A stretch of DNA of 64,000 nucleotides from Streptomyces sp. SID13726 (GCF_010548375.1 NZ_JAAGLY010000004.1:372001-436000), one strand, 5' to 3'; shown: positions 18,807-29,074, counted from the stretch's first letter. Numbers and translations: made by a program. The notes: generated from the sequence alone by a model not told the origin.

Positions 18807-19829
18807 TCAGTACTGCTCGGTCTCCACGAAACCCGCGTCCGCGTCGTCGTCGGCGCCGAAGGCGTCGGCAGCGGCCGTGGGGTCGAATCCGGGCGGGCTG
18901 TCCTTGAGGGCCAGGCCCATGCCGGCCAGCTTCGCCTTGACCTCGTCGATGGACTTCGCACCGAAGTTGCGAATGTCGAGGAGGTCGGCCTCAGAGCGCG
19001 CGACCAGCTCACCCACGGAGTGGATGCCCTCACGCTTGAGGCAGTTGTACGACCGAACGGTGAGCTCCAGCTCCTCGATCGGCAGCGCCAGATCAGCGGC
19101 AAGGGCGGCGTCCGTCGGGGACGGGCCCATGTCGATGCCCTCGGCGTCGATGTTCAGCTCGCGGGCGAGACCGAACAGCTCGACCAGGGTCTTACCGGCC
19201 GACGCCATGGCGTCACGGGGACGCATGGCCTGCTTCGTCTCGACGTCGACGATCAGCTTGTCGAAGTCGGTGCGCTGCTCGACACGGGTCGCCTCGACCT
19301 TGTACGTGACCTTGAGCACCGGGCTGTAGATGGAGTCGACCGGGATACGGCCGATCTCCTGGCCCACCTGCTTGTTCTGCACGGCGGAGACGTAACCGCG
19401 GCCACGCTCGACCGTCAGCTCCATCTCCAGCTTGCCCTTGCCGTTGAGCGTGGCGAGGACGAGGTCCGGGTTGTGCACCTCGACACCGGCCGGGGGCGCG
19501 ATGTCGGCGGCGGTGACCAGACCCGGGCCCTGCTTGCGCAGGTACATCACGACCGGCTCGTCGTGCTCCGAGGAGACGACCAGCTGCTTGATGTTGAGGA
19601 TCAGGTCGGTGACATCCTCCTTGACGCCCGGCACCGTGGTGAACTCGTGCAGGACGCCGTCGATGCGGATGCTGGTGACAGCGGCACCGGGGATCGACGA
19701 CAGGAGGGTGCGGCGGAGGGAGTTGCCGAGGGTGTAGCCGAAGCCCGGCTCCAGCGGCTCGATCACGAACCGGGACCGGAACTCGTCTACGACCTCTTCG
19801 GTCAACGAGGGACGCTGAGCGATCAGCAT
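18807..19829 (-). CDS. rpoA: RNA polymerase alpha subunit
   Basis: 340 residues. The N-terminal dimerisation domain ([20 protein letters not shown]) nucleates assembly of the enzyme. A linker leads to the C-terminal domain at about residues 250-310 ([38 protein letters not shown]) that contacts UP elements and activators, and an acidic tail ends the protein. Lies between rpsK and rplQ; a 123-bp gap separates it from rpsK. rpsD, often found just upstream of rpoA, is absent here. Confidence 0.98.
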   Translation of the reverse strand: MLIAQRPSLTEEVVDEFRSRFVIEPLEPGFGYTLGNSLRRTLLSSIPGAAVTSIRIDGVLHEFTTVPGVKEDVTDLILNIKQLVVSSEHDEPVVMYLRKQGPGLVTAADIAPPAGVEVHNPDLVLATLNGKGKLEMELTVERGRGYVSAVQNKQVGQEIGRIPVDSIYSPVLKVTYKVEATRVEQRTDFDKLIVDVETKQAMRPRDAMASAGKTLVELFGLARELNIDAEGIDMGPSPTDAALAADLALPIEELELTVRSYNCLKREGIHSVGELVARSEADLLDIRNFGAKSIDEVKAKLAGMGLALKDSPPGFDPTAAADAFGADDDADAGFVETEQY

Positions 19830-19952
19830 GTGTGGAGATCCTTCAGTTCAGGGGCACCCACTATTTGATGCCCTGAGGTACTACAAGGGTACGGGCGATA
19901 CGACCCTTACAGAGCCGTACCGCCCGAAAGCACTGCCTGTGAAGGCGACGCG

Positions 19953-20357
19953 TCAGACGCGACGACGCTTCGGCGGACGGCAGCCGTTGTGCGGGGTGGG
20001 GGTGACGTCCTGGATGGAGCCGACCTCAAGACCGGTCGCCTGGAGCGAACGGATGGCCGTCTCGCGACCCGAACCCGGGCCCTTCACGAAGACGTCGACC
20101 TTGCGCATGCCGTGCTCCTGCGCGCGGCGGGCGGCCGACTCGGCGGCCATCTGCGCGGCGAAGGGGGTGGACTTGCGCGAGCCCTTGAAGCCGACGTGGC
20201 CGGCGGAGGCCCAGGAGATCACGTTGCCCGAGGGGTCCGTGATCGAGACGATGGTGTTGTTGAACGTGCTCTTGATGTGCGCGTGGCCGTGAGCGACGTT
20301 CTTCTTTTCCTTGCGGCGCACCTTCTTGGCAGCGCCCTGACGACCCTTGGGGGGCAT
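19953..20357 (-). CDS. rpsK: 30S ribosomal protein S11 (uS11)
   Basis: 134 residues. Platform protein with the conserved [21 protein letters not shown] and [13 protein letters not shown] blocks and the basic C-terminus [11 protein letters not shown]. The N-terminal [14 protein letters not shown] stretch is the usual basic extension. Second gene of the alpha operon. Confidence 0.97.
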   Translation of the reverse strand: MPPKGRQGAAKKVRRKEKKNVAHGHAHIKSTFNNTIVSITDPSGNVISWASAGHVGFKGSRKSTPFAAQMAAESAARRAQEHGMRKVDVFVKGPGSGRETAIRSLQATGLEVGSIQDVTPTPHNGCRPPKRRRV

Positions 20358-20426
20358 CTACTTCTCCTACGGGGAGGTGGTCGGTCCTACAGCGAAGACC
20401 GCTGATGAAGCGTTGTCCGCTGAGGA

Positions 20427-20807
20427 CTACTTCTTGCCCGGCTTCTTCTTGCCGGCGATCGCGCGACGCGGGCCCTTGCGGGTACGAGCGTTCGTGCTGG
20501 TGCGCTGACCACGGACGGGCAGACCACGGCGGTGGCGCAGACCCTGGTAGCAGCCGATCTCGACCTTGCGGCGGATGTCGGCCTGGATCTCGCGACGGAG
20601 GTCACCCTCGGTCTTGATGTTGTTGTCGACGTACTCACGAATCGCGACGAGCTGCTCCTCGGAGAGGTCGCGAACGCGGGTGTTCGGGTCGACACCGGTT
20701 TCGGCCAGCGTCAGCTGGGCAAGGGTCCGGCCAATGCCGAACACGTAGGTCAGGGCGACCTCCACGCGCTTTTCGCGCGGGATGTCAACACCGGAAACGC
20801 GTGCCAT
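20427..20807 (-). CDS. rpsM: 30S ribosomal protein S13 (uS13)
   Basis: 126 residues. Head protein that touches P-site tRNA and forms subunit bridges. It has the N-terminal [20 protein letters not shown] block, the [19 protein letters not shown] motif and a Lys-rich end. It is 223 bp downstream of rpmJ, an unusually long gap with small palindromes (20915-20955). Confidence 0.97.
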   Translation of the reverse strand: MARVSGVDIPREKRVEVALTYVFGIGRTLAQLTLAETGVDPNTRVRDLSEEQLVAIREYVDNNIKTEGDLRREIQADIRRKVEIGCYQGLRHRRGLPVRGQRTSTNARTRKGPRRAIAGKKKPGKK

Positions 20808-20914
20808 TCAATGGCTCCTGGTGATCTTCGGAGGTCTGACACGAAACCGGTTCCCAGCCGCCGGCCTCTTCACGCTGTCCAATGGATGCAGCCAAAGATT
20901 AGGTACGACTGGGT

Positions 20915-20955
20915 CCTCGGCCTCCGAACCGAGGGTGTCGGACACCAGGTGTCCG
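20915..20955 (-). promoter_or_regulatory. Structured intergenic element between rpmJ and rpsM
   Basis: The 223-bp gap contains a hairpin CCTCGG-N8-CCGAGG (20915-20934) immediately next to a 17-bp near-perfect palindrome (20939-20955, GGACACC either side of one base). Either a ribosomal protein leader or an operator is possible; no family was recognised. Confidence 0.35.
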
Positions 20956-21030
20956 GGTTCCGCGTAATTACATATTCAGCTCGCGTCGCGCGAAGTCTCT
21001 GCGAATGCAGAGGGTGAGGCCTGTTTGCGA

Positions 21031-21144
21031 TCAGCCCTGGCGCTGCTTGTGGCGCGGGTTCTCGCAGATGACCATGACCCGACCGTGACGGCGGATCACC
21101 CTGCACTTGTCGCAGATCTTCTTGACGCTCGGCTTGACCTTCAT
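21031..21144 (-). CDS. rpmJ: 50S ribosomal protein L36 (bL36), zinc-binding type
   Basis: 37 residues, too short for many gene finders. The protein reads [14 protein letters not shown], then the basic [13 protein letters not shown] segment and ends NPRHKQRQG. Three Cys and one His form the zinc ribbon, so this is the C+ form. It is 29 bp after infA, the standard order infA-rpmJ-rpsM-rpsK-rpoA. Confidence 0.96.
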   Translation of the reverse strand: MKVKPSVKKICDKCRVIRRHGRVMVICENPRHKQRQG

Positions 21145-21173
21145 GGGATCGAGGTTCTCCGAGTCAGAGGGAT

Positions 21174-21395
21174 CTACTTGTACCGGTAGACGATCCGGCC
21201 ACGCGTCAGGTCGTACGGAGACAGCTCCACCACGACCCGGTCGTCAGGGAGGATACGGATGTAGTGCATCCGCATCTTGCCGCTGATGTGTGCCAGGACC
21301 TGGTGGCCGTTCTGGAGCTCGACCTTGAACATGGCGTTCGGAAGAGACTCGACGACAGTGCCCTCGATCTCGATGGCACCTTGCTTCTTGGCCAC
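21174..21395 (-). CDS. infA: Translation initiation factor IF-1
   Basis: 73 residues, an OB-fold protein that binds the 30S A site. [19 protein letters not shown] at the start and [12 protein letters not shown] at the end match the family over its whole length. GTG at 21395 is the start; the frame stays open upstream but with no homology. Confidence 0.97.
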   Translation of the reverse strand: MAKKQGAIEIEGTVVESLPNAMFKVELQNGHQVLAHISGKMRMHYIRILPDDRVVVELSPYDLTRGRIVYRYK

Positions 21396-21488
21396 GCTTC
21401 GCCCTTCGAATCGACTACCTTGATCGACTCCCCCGCTTTCCCTCACGGGCCGCATGAAGACATGCGGGTGCACGAGAGCCGACGAGTC

Positions 21489-21518
21489 AGTCTACGTCAG
21501 CGCACCCAGAAAGACGAA
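21489..21518 (-). promoter_or_regulatory. Promoter of infA
   Basis: TTCGTC (21513-21518) and TAGACT (21489-21494) on the minus strand, 18 bp apart, fit a housekeeping streptomycete promoter. It would start a transcript about 90 nt before infA, separate from map. Confidence 0.6.
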
Positions 21519-21583
21519 TCGAGGATTCATGCCCCGACAGGGAGATCCTTAAGCGCCCGAAGGGCCCGCGGACGGCGAACGGT

Positions 21584-22420
21584 CTAGGCCAGCGGATCCG
21601 GAGCCGCCACGACCCCGTGCTCGGCCAGCTTCGCCCTGCCCCCGTCCGGAGCCGTCAGCACCAGCGGCCCCGCCTCGGTCAGAGCCACCGAGTGCTCCCA
21701 GTGCGAGGACCACGTGCCGTCCGTCGTGATGACCGTCCAGTCGTCCGACAGGACCTCCGTCTTCGGCGTACCGAGGGACACCATCGGCTCGATCGCCAGG
21801 CAGAACCCGGTGACCAGCTTCGGCCCCTTGCCCCGGCGCCGGTCGACGTAGTTCAGCAGGTGCGGGTCCATGTGCATCTCGGTGCCGATGCCGTGACCGC
21901 CGTAGTCCTCGATGATCCCGTACCGCCCGCCGCCGGGCTTCGGCTGCCGGCGGATGTACGTCTCGATGGCCCGCGACACGTCGACGAGCCGGTTGCCCTG
22001 CTTCATCGCCGCGATGCCGGCCCACATCGACTCCTCGGTCACCCGCGAGAGCTCGATCAGCTCCGGCGCGTGTCCCGAGCCCACGAAGGCCGTGTACGCC
22101 GCGTCGCCGTGCCAGCCGTCGATGATCGCGCCGCAGTCGATGGAGATGACGTCCCCGTCCTTGAGGACGACCTCGTCGGAGGGGATGCCGTGGACGACGA
22201 CCTCGTTCACGGAGGTGCAGATGGTCGCCGGGAAGCCGCCGTACCCGAGGAAGTTCGGCTTCGCGTCGTGCTCCGCGAGGACCTTGCGCGCGACCTGGTC
22301 GAGATCCCTGGTCGTCGCCCCGGGCACCGCGGCCTCACGCGTCGCCGCGTGGATGGCGGCGACGACAAGGCCCGCCTCACGCATCTTGGCGATCTGCTCG
22401 GGGGTCTTGATCTGCACCAT
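21584..22420 (-). CDS. map: Methionine aminopeptidase, type I
   Basis: 278 residues. Removes initiator Met from nascent proteins. The pita-bread metal site is complete: DCGA, HGDAAYTAF, GGHGIGTEMH with its His, IEPMV with its Glu and the late HWEHSVALTE Glu. ATG at 22420 is chosen because the protein then begins VQIKTPEQIAKMREAG. Downstream of adk and separated from it by a hairpin. Confidence 0.96.
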   Translation of the reverse strand: MVQIKTPEQIAKMREAGLVVAAIHAATREAAVPGATTRDLDQVARKVLAEHDAKPNFLGYGGFPATICTSVNEVVVHGIPSDEVVLKDGDVISIDCGAIIDGWHGDAAYTAFVGSGHAPELIELSRVTEESMWAGIAAMKQGNRLVDVSRAIETYIRRQPKPGGGRYGIIEDYGGHGIGTEMHMDPHLLNYVDRRRGKGPKLVTGFCLAIEPMVSLGTPKTEVLSDDWTVITTDGTWSSHWEHSVALTEAGPLVLTAPDGGRAKLAEHGVVAAPDPLA

Positions 22421-22497
22421 GCGGCGGAAGCCTTTCTCGGACCGGGGACAACCGGGTAAGGGGACGGGCGCCCTCAACGATACGTGCACCCACGCAG

Positions 22498-22531
22498 CAG
22501 CCGCGGCCCCCTGTCCAGGGAACCGCGGCTG
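22498..22531 (-). terminator. Hairpin between adk and map
   Basis: Nine-bp perfect arms (22498-22506 with 22523-22531, CAGCCGCGG) form a hairpin 31 bp after the adk stop. No U-tract follows, so it could be a terminator, an attenuator or an RNA stabiliser. Confidence 0.5.
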
Positions 22532-22561
22532 ACCTGCTCGGACCGGCGGGAGGGGAAGCCG

Positions 22562-23224
22562 CTAGGCGGCGTCGTCCTCGCGCTTGAGCGCGTCCATGGC
22601 ACGGCCGGTGACGTCCTCCACCTTGCCGAGCGCCGAGATCGTGACCACCAGGCCCTGGGCCTTGTAGTAGTCGATGATCGGCTCGGTCTGGGTGTGGTAG
22701 ACCTCAAGACGCTTGCGGACCGTCTCCTCGGAGTCGTCGTCACGCTGGTACAGCTCGCCGCCGCAGACGTCACAGACGCCGTCCTGCTTCGGCGCCTTGT
22801 ACGACACGTGGAAGACGTGCGCCGAGTCGTTGCGGCAGATGCGGCGGCCGGCGATGCGCTTGACGACCTCCTCCTCGGGGACCTCGAGGTCCAGCACCGC
22901 GTCCAGCTTCATGCCCTCGGTCTGGAGCATCTCGTCGAGCGACTCGGCCTGCGAGACGTTCCGCGGGAAGCCGTCGAGCAGGAAGCCGTTCTCGGCGTCG
23001 GGCTGCTCCATGCGGTCCTTGGCCATCCCGATGGTGACCTCGTCCGGAACCAGGTTGCCCGCGTCCATGTAGGACTTCGCGAGTTTGCCGAGGTCCGTCT
23101 GCCGGCTGATGTTGGCGCGGAACAGGTCGCCCGTGGAGATGTGCGGGATCGACAGGTTCGAGGCCAGGAACGCGGCCTGCGTTCCCTTGCCGGCACCCGG
23201 CGGCCCGACGAGGACGATACGCAT
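22562..23224 (-). CDS. adk: Adenylate kinase
   Basis: 220 residues, AMP + ATP to 2 ADP. The P-loop GPPGAGKGT is at 7-15, with DGFPRN and the LID insert after it. The LID keeps CDVCG and one Cys of the first zinc pair, but the position of the second Cys carries Asp (ICRND). The same pattern is common in streptomycetes, and Asp can replace Cys as a ligand in some adenylate kinases. Its ATG overlaps the secY stop (TGATG), so it is translationally coupled to secY. Confidence 0.97.
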   Translation of the reverse strand: MRIVLVGPPGAGKGTQAAFLASNLSIPHISTGDLFRANISRQTDLGKLAKSYMDAGNLVPDEVTIGMAKDRMEQPDAENGFLLDGFPRNVSQAESLDEMLQTEGMKLDAVLDLEVPEEEVVKRIAGRRICRNDSAHVFHVSYKAPKQDGVCDVCGGELYQRDDDSEETVRKRLEVYHTQTEPIIDYYKAQGLVVTISALGKVEDVTGRAMDALKREDDAA

Positions 23225-24537
23225 CAGCGGAGGAACCCTTCGTAATTGCGCTGCTGGAGCTGGCTCTCGATCTGCTTCACCGTCTCAAGACCGACACCCA
23301 CGATGATCAGGATGCTGGTCCCGCCGAACGGGAAGTTCTGGCTTGCCCCGAAGCCGACCAACGCCATCGTTGGCACAAGAGCGATCAGACCCAAGTACAG
23401 CGAACCCGGCCAGGTGATCCGGTTGAGTACGTAGCTCAGGTACTCAGCGGTCGGTCGGCCAGCCCGGATGCCCGGGATGAAGCCACCATACTTCTTCATG
23501 TTGTCGGCTACTTCTTCGGGGTTGAAGGAGATGGCGACGTAGAAGAACGCGAAGAAAACGATCAGCAAGAAGTAGAGGGTGATGTAGATCGGGTGGTCGC
23601 CCTTGACGAGGTTGGCCTCGATCCAGGTCTTCCAGCCGGAGTTGCCGCTCGAGAACTGCGCGATCAGAGCGGGGATGTAGAGCAGGGACGACGCGAAGAT
23701 GACGGGGATCACACCGGCCTGGTTGACCTTCAGCGGGATGTACGTCGACGTACCGCCGTAGGACCGGCGGCCGATCATGCGCTTCGCGTACTGCACGGGG
23801 ATGCGGCGCTGGGCCTGCTCGACGAAGACCACCAGGCCGACCATGACCAGGCCGACCGCGATGACGGTGCCGAACTCGATCCAGCCGTCGGCCAGGGTGC
23901 CCTGCTTCTTGATGGCCCACAGCGCGGACGGGAAGGTGGCGGCGATCGAGATGAACATCAGGATCGACATGCCGTTGCCGATACCGCGGTCGGTGATGAG
24001 CTCACCGAGCCACATGACGACGGCCGTACCGGCGGTCATCGTGATGACCATGACGATCGTGGTGAAGATCGCGCGGTCCGGGACGATGCTCGACGCGACG
24101 GTGCAGCCGGAGAAGAGGGCGCCGCTGCGGGCGGTGGCCACCAGGCCGGTGCCCTGCAGGATGGCGAGCGCCACCGTCAGGTAACGGGTGTACTGCGTGA
24201 TCTTCGCCGTACCGGCCTGGCCCTCCTTCTTGAGGGCTTCGAGGCGCGGGATGACCACGGTCAGCAGCTGGAGAATGATGCTCGCGGTGATGTACGGCAT
24301 GATGCCGAGCGCGAAGACCGTGATCTGCAGCAGTGCGCCGCCGCTGAACATGTTGACCAGACCGAAGAGTCCCTGGTTTCCGGACGCCTGGTCCACGCAC
24401 TCCTGGACGGACTTGTAGTCCACGCCAGGGATCGGAATGTGGGTACCCACGCGGTACACCACGATGATGGCGAGCGTGAAGAGCAGCTTCTTGCGCAGGT
24501 CGGGCGTCCTGAACGCCCGGGCGAACGCGGTGAGCAC
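23224..24537 (-). CDS. secY: Preprotein translocase subunit SecY
   Basis: 437 residues, the ten-helix channel protein of the Sec translocon. [15 protein letters not shown] (helix 2), [12 protein letters not shown] and the C-terminal [15 protein letters not shown] with RNYEGFLR are diagnostic. GTG start at 24537. It sits 176 bp after rplO and leads the secY-adk pair. Confidence 0.97.
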   Translation of the reverse strand: MLTAFARAFRTPDLRKKLLFTLAIIVVYRVGTHIPIPGVDYKSVQECVDQASGNQGLFGLVNMFSGGALLQITVFALGIMPYITASIILQLLTVVIPRLEALKKEGQAGTAKITQYTRYLTVALAILQGTGLVATARSGALFSGCTVASSIVPDRAIFTTIVMVITMTAGTAVVMWLGELITDRGIGNGMSILMFISIAATFPSALWAIKKQGTLADGWIEFGTVIAVGLVMVGLVVFVEQAQRRIPVQYAKRMIGRRSYGGTSTYIPLKVNQAGVIPVIFASSLLYIPALIAQFSSGNSGWKTWIEANLVKGDHPIYITLYFLLIVFFAFFYVAISFNPEEVADNMKKYGGFIPGIRAGRPTAEYLSYVLNRITWPGSLYLGLIALVPTMALVGFGASQNFPFGGTSILIIVGVGLETVKQIESQLQQRNYEGFLR

Positions 24538-24657
24538 GGTGCCTCCTGCGACCCCCGCGCTACTGCGTCAAGGGTGACGGTCTTGAGGTTCGACGAATAT
24601 GAGAGAAAGCAGTGCAGGCCACCTTACCGGCGACACTGCCCCCCGTGGAACGACCAA

Positions 24658-24688
24658 CCGGGGATACCCCGTTGTGAGGTATCCCCGG
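24658..24688 (-). terminator. Hairpin between rplO and secY
   Basis: A perfect 11-bp inverted repeat (24658-24668 with 24678-24688, CCGGGGATACC) lies 26 bp after the rplO stop, followed on the minus strand by TTGGTCGTT. It would end or attenuate the spc ribosomal transcript before secY, implying a separate secY promoter in the remaining 120 bp. Confidence 0.65.
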
Positions 24689-24713
24689 TGGGTACTGCTT
24701 TACGTCATCGCGC

Positions 24714-25169
24714 TCAGACGAGCTCGGTGACCGTGCCGCCGGCGGCGGTGATCTTCTCCTTGGCGGAGCCGGAGACGGCGTCCACCGTCACCTGCAGCGC
24801 CACCGAGATCTCACCCTGGCCGAGGACCTTGACGAGGCTGTTCTTGCGAACGGCACCCTTGGCCACCAGACCCTCGACGGTGACCTCGCCACCCTCGGGG
24901 TAGAGCGCGGCCAGCTTGTCGAGGTTCACGACCTGGAACTCGGTCTTGAACGGGTTCTTGAAGCCCTTCAGCTTCGGGAGACGCATGTGGAGGGGCATCT
25001 GGCCACCCTCGAAGCGCTCCGGAACCTGGTAACGGGCCTTCGTGCCCTTGGTACCACGACCGGCCGTCTTACCCTTCGACGCCTCACCACGACCCACACG
25101 GGTCTTGGCGGTCTTGGCGCCCGGGGCGGGACGGAGGTTGTGGATCTTGAGCGGGTTGTTCTCCGCCAT
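24714..25169 (-). CDS. rplO: 50S ribosomal protein L15 (uL15)
   Basis: 151 residues. Late-assembly protein with the Gly-rich N-terminal extension that threads into 23S rRNA ([21 protein letters not shown]) and the globular C-terminal domain ending GTVTELV. Last ribosomal gene of the spc block, 2 bp after rpmD. Confidence 0.97.
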   Translation of the reverse strand: MAENNPLKIHNLRPAPGAKTAKTRVGRGEASKGKTAGRGTKGTKARYQVPERFEGGQMPLHMRLPKLKGFKNPFKTEFQVVNLDKLAALYPEGGEVTVEGLVAKGAVRKNSLVKVLGQGEISVALQVTVDAVSGSAKEKITAAGGTVTELV

Positions 25170-25171
25170 GA

Positions 25172-25354
25172 TCAGTCGACCTCCTCGACCGACACGAGGT
25201 GGCGGACGGTGTGCACCATTCCGCGGAACTCGGGGCGGTCCTCCTTGACGACCTGCGTGTTGATGCCCTTGAGACCAAGGGAACGCAGGGTGTCACGGTG
25301 GTTCTGCTTGCTGCCGATGTAGGACTTGACCTGCGTAATCTTGAGCTGCGCCAT
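25172..25354 (-). CDS. rpmD: 50S ribosomal protein L30 (uL30)
   Basis: 60 residues, complete: [20 protein letters not shown] is the conserved start and [10 protein letters not shown] the core motif. Two bp separate it from rpsE and from rplO. Confidence 0.96.
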   Translation of the reverse strand: MAQLKITQVKSYIGSKQNHRDTLRSLGLKGINTQVVKEDRPEFRGMVHTVRHLVSVEEVD

Positions 25355-25356
25355 GA

Positions 25357-25962
25357 TTACGCACCCGCCCCGGCACGCGCACGGAGAAGAGCCGCGGGAG
25401 CGACGTCCTCAAGGGGCAGACCACGGCGGGCCGCGATCTCCTCGGGACGCTGCAGGCCCTTCAGGGCCTCCACGGTCGCGTGCACGATGTTGATCGCGTT
25501 CGACGAGCCGAGCGACTTCGACAGCACGTCGTGGATACCGGCGCACTCGAGCACGGCACGCACCGGGCCACCGGCGATAACACCGGTACCGGGGGACGCG
25601 GGCTTGAGCAGAACGACGCCGGCAGCCTTCTCACCCGTGATCGGGTGCGGGATGGTGCCCTGGATACGGGGGACCTTGAAGAAGTGCTTCTTGGCCTCCT
25701 CAACACCCTTGGCGATGGCGGCCGGCACCTCCTTGGCCTTGCCGTAACCGACACCCACGGTGCCGTCACCGTCGCCCACCACGACCAGCGCGGTGAAGCT
25801 GAAGCGACGACCACCCTTCACAACCTTGGCGACACGGTTGATCGCGACGACACGCTCAACGTAAGCGGTCTTCTCGGCGGCAGCAGCGCCACCGTCACGG
25901 CCCTTACGGTCCCGCCGCTCGCCGCCACCGGCACCGCTTCCGCGGCGCTGGGGTCCAGCCAT
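25357..25962 (-). CDS. rpsE: 30S ribosomal protein S5 (uS5)
   Basis: 201 residues. Fidelity protein at the mRNA entry channel. A Gly/Arg/Asp-rich N-terminal extension of about 30 residues precedes the double-stranded-RNA-binding-like domain ([21 protein letters not shown]) and the C-terminal domain ([19 protein letters not shown]). A short Ala/Arg tail ends the protein. Confidence 0.97.
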   Translation of the reverse strand: MAGPQRRGSGAGGGERRDRKGRDGGAAAAEKTAYVERVVAINRVAKVVKGGRRFSFTALVVVGDGDGTVGVGYGKAKEVPAAIAKGVEEAKKHFFKVPRIQGTIPHPITGEKAAGVVLLKPASPGTGVIAGGPVRAVLECAGIHDVLSKSLGSSNAINIVHATVEALKGLQRPEEIAARRGLPLEDVAPAALLRARAGAGA

Positions 25963-25998
25963 TGGATTACCTCTCTCTTTCCGCTAGCTACGAGCGGC

Positions 25999-26382
25999 TC
26001 AGAACTTGAGCCCGGCTTCGCGGGCGGCGTCCGCCAGGGCGGCGATGCGCCCGGCGTACTGGTTGCCACCACGGTCGAATACGACGGCCTCGACACCGGC
26101 GGCCTTGGCGCGCTCGGCGACCAGGGCACCGACCTGCTTGGCCTGCGCGGACTTGTCGCCCTCGCCACCGCGGACCGTCGTGTCCAGGGTGGACGCCGAC
26201 GCCAGGGTGTGACCCTTGATGTCGTCGATCACCTGGGCCACGATGTGGCGGTTCGAGCGGGTAACGACCAGACGGGGACGCTCCGCCGTACCGGAGATGT
26301 GCTTCCGGATCCGGATGTGGCGGCGCTTGATCGCGGCGCGCTTGTAGGCGTCGCCCTTCAGGATCTTCTGTCCGTATGCCAT
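25999..26382 (-). CDS. rplR: 50S ribosomal protein L18 (uL18)
   Basis: 127 residues. Binds 5S rRNA. The basic N-terminus ([19 protein letters not shown]) and the core with [20 protein letters not shown] and [20 protein letters not shown] match throughout. Three bp after rplF. Confidence 0.97.
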   Translation of the reverse strand: MAYGQKILKGDAYKRAAIKRRHIRIRKHISGTAERPRLVVTRSNRHIVAQVIDDIKGHTLASASTLDTTVRGGEGDKSAQAKQVGALVAERAKAAGVEAVVFDRGGNQYAGRIAALADAAREAGLKF

Positions 26383-26385
26383 GGC

Positions 26386-26925
26386 TTACTTACCCGCCTT
26401 TCCGACCTTGCGGCGGATGACTTCGCCCTCGTACTTGACGCCCTTGGCCTTGTACGGGTCAGGCTTGCGCAGCTTGCGGATGTTGGCCGCAACCTCGCCG
26501 ACCTTCTGCTTGTCGATGCCCTCGACCGAGAAGTGCGTCGGGTTCTCGACCTTGAACGAGATGCCCTCGGGCGCCTCGACCGTGATCGAGTGGCTGTAGC
26601 CGAGCGCGAACTCGAGGTTCGAGCCCTTGGCCGCGACGCGGTAACCGACACCGCTGATTTCGAGCTTCTTCACGTAACCCTGGGTCACGCCGGTGATCAT
26701 GTTCGCCACCAGCGTGCGGGACAGGCCGTGCAGGGCCTTGTTCTGACGCTCGTCGTTGGGGCGGGTGACGTTGAGAACGCCGTCCTCACCCTTGGCGATG
26801 TCGATCGGCGCAGCGACGGTGTGCGAGAGGGTGCCCTTGGGGCCCTTCACCGAAACCGTACGGCCGTCGATGGTGACGTCCACGCCGGCGGGAACCGTGA
26901 TGGGGAGCTTGCCAATACGCGACAT
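26386..26925 (-). CDS. rplF: 50S ribosomal protein L6 (uL6)
   Basis: 179 residues in the usual two repeated domains. The start is [20 protein letters not shown]. The C-terminal domain carries [19 protein letters not shown], which binds 23S rRNA near the factor-binding centre. 25 bp after rpsH. Confidence 0.97.
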   Translation of the reverse strand: MSRIGKLPITVPAGVDVTIDGRTVSVKGPKGTLSHTVAAPIDIAKGEDGVLNVTRPNDERQNKALHGLSRTLVANMITGVTQGYVKKLEISGVGYRVAAKGSNLEFALGYSHSITVEAPEGISFKVENPTHFSVEGIDKQKVGEVAANIRKLRKPDPYKAKGVKYEGEVIRRKVGKAGK

Positions 26926-26950
26926 AGCTGTTTCCTCCGATTCCTTTCCG

Positions 26951-27349
26951 CTACCAGACGTAGGCGAGAACTTCTCCGCCTACGCCCTTCTTGCCGGCCT
27001 GCTTGTCGGTGAGGAGTCCGTGCGACGTGGAGATGATCGCCACGCCGAGGCCGCCCAGCACCTTCGGCAGGGAGGTGGACTTCGCGTAAACCCGGAGACC
27101 GGGCTTGGAGATCCGCTTGATGCCCGCGATGGAGCGCTCACGGTTGGGGCCGAACTTCAGCTCCAGGACGAGGTTCTTGCCGACCTCGGCGTCCTCGACC
27201 TTCCAGCCCGTGATGAAGCCCTCCTGCTGGAGGATCTCCGCGATGTGAGACTTGATCTTGGACGCCGGCATCGTCACGGAGTCGTGGTATGCCGAGTTCG
27301 CGTTCCGCAGACGCGTAAGCATGTCTGCGATCGGATCAGTCATGGTCAT
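26951..27349 (-). CDS. rpsH: 30S ribosomal protein S8 (uS8)
   Basis: 132 residues. Central-domain assembly protein and, in enterobacteria, the translational repressor of the spc operon. [19 protein letters not shown] and the end [20 protein letters not shown] are diagnostic. The start ATG is followed by a second ATG two codons on. A 210-bp gap precedes it. Confidence 0.97.
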   Translation of the reverse strand: MTMTDPIADMLTRLRNANSAYHDSVTMPASKIKSHIAEILQQEGFITGWKVEDAEVGKNLVLELKFGPNRERSIAGIKRISKPGLRVYAKSTSLPKVLGGLGVAIISTSHGLLTDKQAGKKGVGGEVLAYVW

Positions 27350-27559
27350 GAATTGGCCTTCGGCCTCTCTCGCCGGGGTTTCCAGGTGCCCATCCCTCTC
27401 CTCGATCCGAGACGAGGCGGGTGCGGTGCGGTGGACCTACGGCGTAGTAAGTCGTACGGGCGTCAGGGCGCCCAACCCTCCTAGCCTAAGCCATGGAGGG
27501 GTGGGCCCCTGACCACCCAGATGCTTACCGAGAGCTTCCGGAATCCCTAAATGCGGGGA
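27350..27559 (-). promoter_or_regulatory. 210-bp gap between rpsN and rpsH with possible leader
   Basis: The gap is unusually long for the middle of a ribosomal protein operon, where neighbours are 2-40 bp apart. Read on the minus strand it contains GC-rich dyads (GGGGCCCACCCC near 27500 and GGGCGCCC near 27470) and a TAGGCT hexamer that could be a -10 box, but no good -35 partner. It may hold an internal promoter or an S8-type control element. Confidence 0.35.
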
Positions 27560-27745
27560 TTACCAGGAGCTCTTGGTCACGCCCGGCAGCTCGCCACGGT
27601 GAGCCATCTCACGAAGGCACACGCGGCACAGGCCGAACTTGCGGTACACGGAGTGCGGACGGCCGCAGCGCTGGCAGCGGGTGTACGCACGCACACCGAA
27701 CTTGGGCTTGCGAGCAGCCTTGGCAATCAGAGCCTTCTTCGCCAT
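27560..27745 (-). CDS. rpsN: 30S ribosomal protein S14 type Z (uS14), zinc-binding
   Basis: 61 residues, the short form with two CxxC pairs (TRCQRCGRP and GLCRVCLRE). This is the zinc-dependent C+ paralogue used under zinc-replete conditions. ATG at 27745 gives the standard [15 protein letters not shown] start. It lies 5 bp after rplE. Confidence 0.96.
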   Translation of the reverse strand: MAKKALIAKAARKPKFGVRAYTRCQRCGRPHSVYRKFGLCRVCLREMAHRGELPGVTKSSW

Positions 27746-27750
27746 CTCGC

Positions 27751-28308
27751 TCACGCCTCCTTGAAGGGGAAGCCGAGGTGACGAAGGAGCGCGCGGCCCT
27801 CAGCGTCGTTGGTCGCCGTGGTCACCACGGTGATGTCCATGCCCCGGGTACGGTCGATCTTGTCCTGGTCGATCTCGTGGAACATGACCTGCTCGGTGAG
27901 ACCGAAGGTGTAGTTGCCACGGCCGTCGAACTGCTTGGGGGACAGACCACGGAAGTCGCGGATGCGCGGGAGCGCGAGCGACAGGGTGCGGTCCAGGAAC
28001 TCCCACATGCGGTCGCCGCGGAGCGTGACGTGCGCACCGATCGGCTGGCCCTCACGCAGCTTGAACTGCGCGATGGACTTGCGGGCCTTGGTGACGGCCG
28101 GCTTCTGACCGGTGATCGTGGTGAGGTCGCGGATGGCGCCCTCGATCAGCTTGGAGTCGCGGGCGGCGTCGCCCACACCCATGTTGACCACGATCTTGAC
28201 GAGGCCGGGGATCTGCATGACGTTCTCGTAGGAGAACTCCTCACGCAGCTTGCCCGCGATCTCCTCGCGGTACTTCGTCTTGAGACGCGGAGTGGTGGTG
28301 GTCGCCAT
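27751..28308 (-). CDS. rplE: 50S ribosomal protein L5 (uL5)
   Basis: 185 residues. Central protuberance protein that binds 5S rRNA and contacts P-site tRNA. LRVQLRDG-type variation aside, the blocks [35 protein letters not shown] and [14 protein letters not shown] are clear. Its ATG overlaps the rplX stop by one base. Confidence 0.97.
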   Translation of the reverse strand: MATTTTPRLKTKYREEIAGKLREEFSYENVMQIPGLVKIVVNMGVGDAARDSKLIEGAIRDLTTITGQKPAVTKARKSIAQFKLREGQPIGAHVTLRGDRMWEFLDRTLSLALPRIRDFRGLSPKQFDGRGNYTFGLTEQVMFHEIDQDKIDRTRGMDITVVTTATNDAEGRALLRHLGFPFKEA

Positions 28309-28631
28309 CAGATGTCCTCACCCGTCCGCTTGGCAACGCGGATCTTGTTGCCCTCGTCGTCGAAGCGGTAACCGACACGCGTGACGACCTTGTTGCCGTC
28401 CTTCTCAACGACCAGCTGGACGTTGGAGACGTGGATCGGCGCCTCGGTCGTGACGATGCCGCCGGCCTGCGAACCGCGAGCGGTCGGGCCGGCCTTGGTG
28501 TGCTTCTTGACCCGGTTGACACCCTCGACCAGGACGCGCTCGTCGCGCGGGTAAGCGGCAATGACCTTGCCCTGCTTGCCCTTGTCCTTACCGGTGATGA
28601 CCTGGACCAGGTCGCCCTTCTTGATCTTCAT
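28308..28631 (-). CDS. rplX: 50S ribosomal protein L24 (uL24)
   Basis: 107 residues. Assembly initiator with an N-terminal KOW motif ([20 protein letters not shown]), then [14 protein letters not shown]. Two bp after rplN and overlapping rplE by one base. Confidence 0.97.
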   Translation of the reverse strand: MKIKKGDLVQVITGKDKGKQGKVIAAYPRDERVLVEGVNRVKKHTKAGPTARGSQAGGIVTTEAPIHVSNVQLVVEKDGNKVVTRVGYRFDDEGNKIRVAKRTGEDI

Positions 28632-28633
28632 GC

Positions 28634-29002
28634 TTACAGCACCTCCGGCGCGAGCGAGATGATCTTCATGAACTTCTTCTCGCGCAGCTCCCGGCCGACC
28701 GGGCCGAAGATGCGGGTGCCACGAGGGTCGCCGTCGTTCTTCAGAATGACAGCGGCGTTCTCGTCGAAGCGGATGTACGAGCCGTCCGGACGGCGGCGCT
28801 CCTTGACGGTGCGAACGATGACCGCCTTGATGACGTCACCCTTCTTCACGTTGCCGCCGGGGATCGCGTCCTTGACGGTGGCGACGATGACGTCACCGAT
28901 GCCCGCGTAGCGGCGACCGGAGCCACCGAGCACACGGATGCAAAGGATCTCCTTCGCACCAGTGTTGTCGGCGACACGCAGTCGCGACTCCTGCTGGATC
29001 AC
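28634..29002 (-). CDS. rplN: 50S ribosomal protein L14 (uL14)
   Basis: 122 residues, highly conserved ([40 protein letters not shown]). GTG start. First gene of the spc operon in most bacteria. Here the 96-bp gap before it carries two hairpins. Confidence 0.97.
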   Translation of the reverse strand: MIQQESRLRVADNTGAKEILCIRVLGGSGRRYAGIGDVIVATVKDAIPGGNVKKGDVIKAVIVRTVKERRRPDGSYIRFDENAAVILKNDGDPRGTRIFGPVGRELREKKFMKIISLAPEVL

Positions 29003-29030
29003 GTCTATCTCCTGTTTGTCTGCCGGTTCC

Positions 29031-29059
29031 CCGGGAGCCGCTCAGCGAGCGGCTCCCGG
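29031..29059 (-). terminator. Second hairpin at the S10/spc operon boundary
   Basis: A perfect 13-bp stem (29031-29043 with 29047-29059, CCGGGAGCCGCTC) with a three-base loop lies 28 bp before rplN. There is no U-tract after it on the minus strand. With the hairpin at 29075-29096 it marks the classical boundary between the S10 and spc operons. Confidence 0.6.
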
Positions 29060-29074
29060 AGCCTGGCGGAACTG

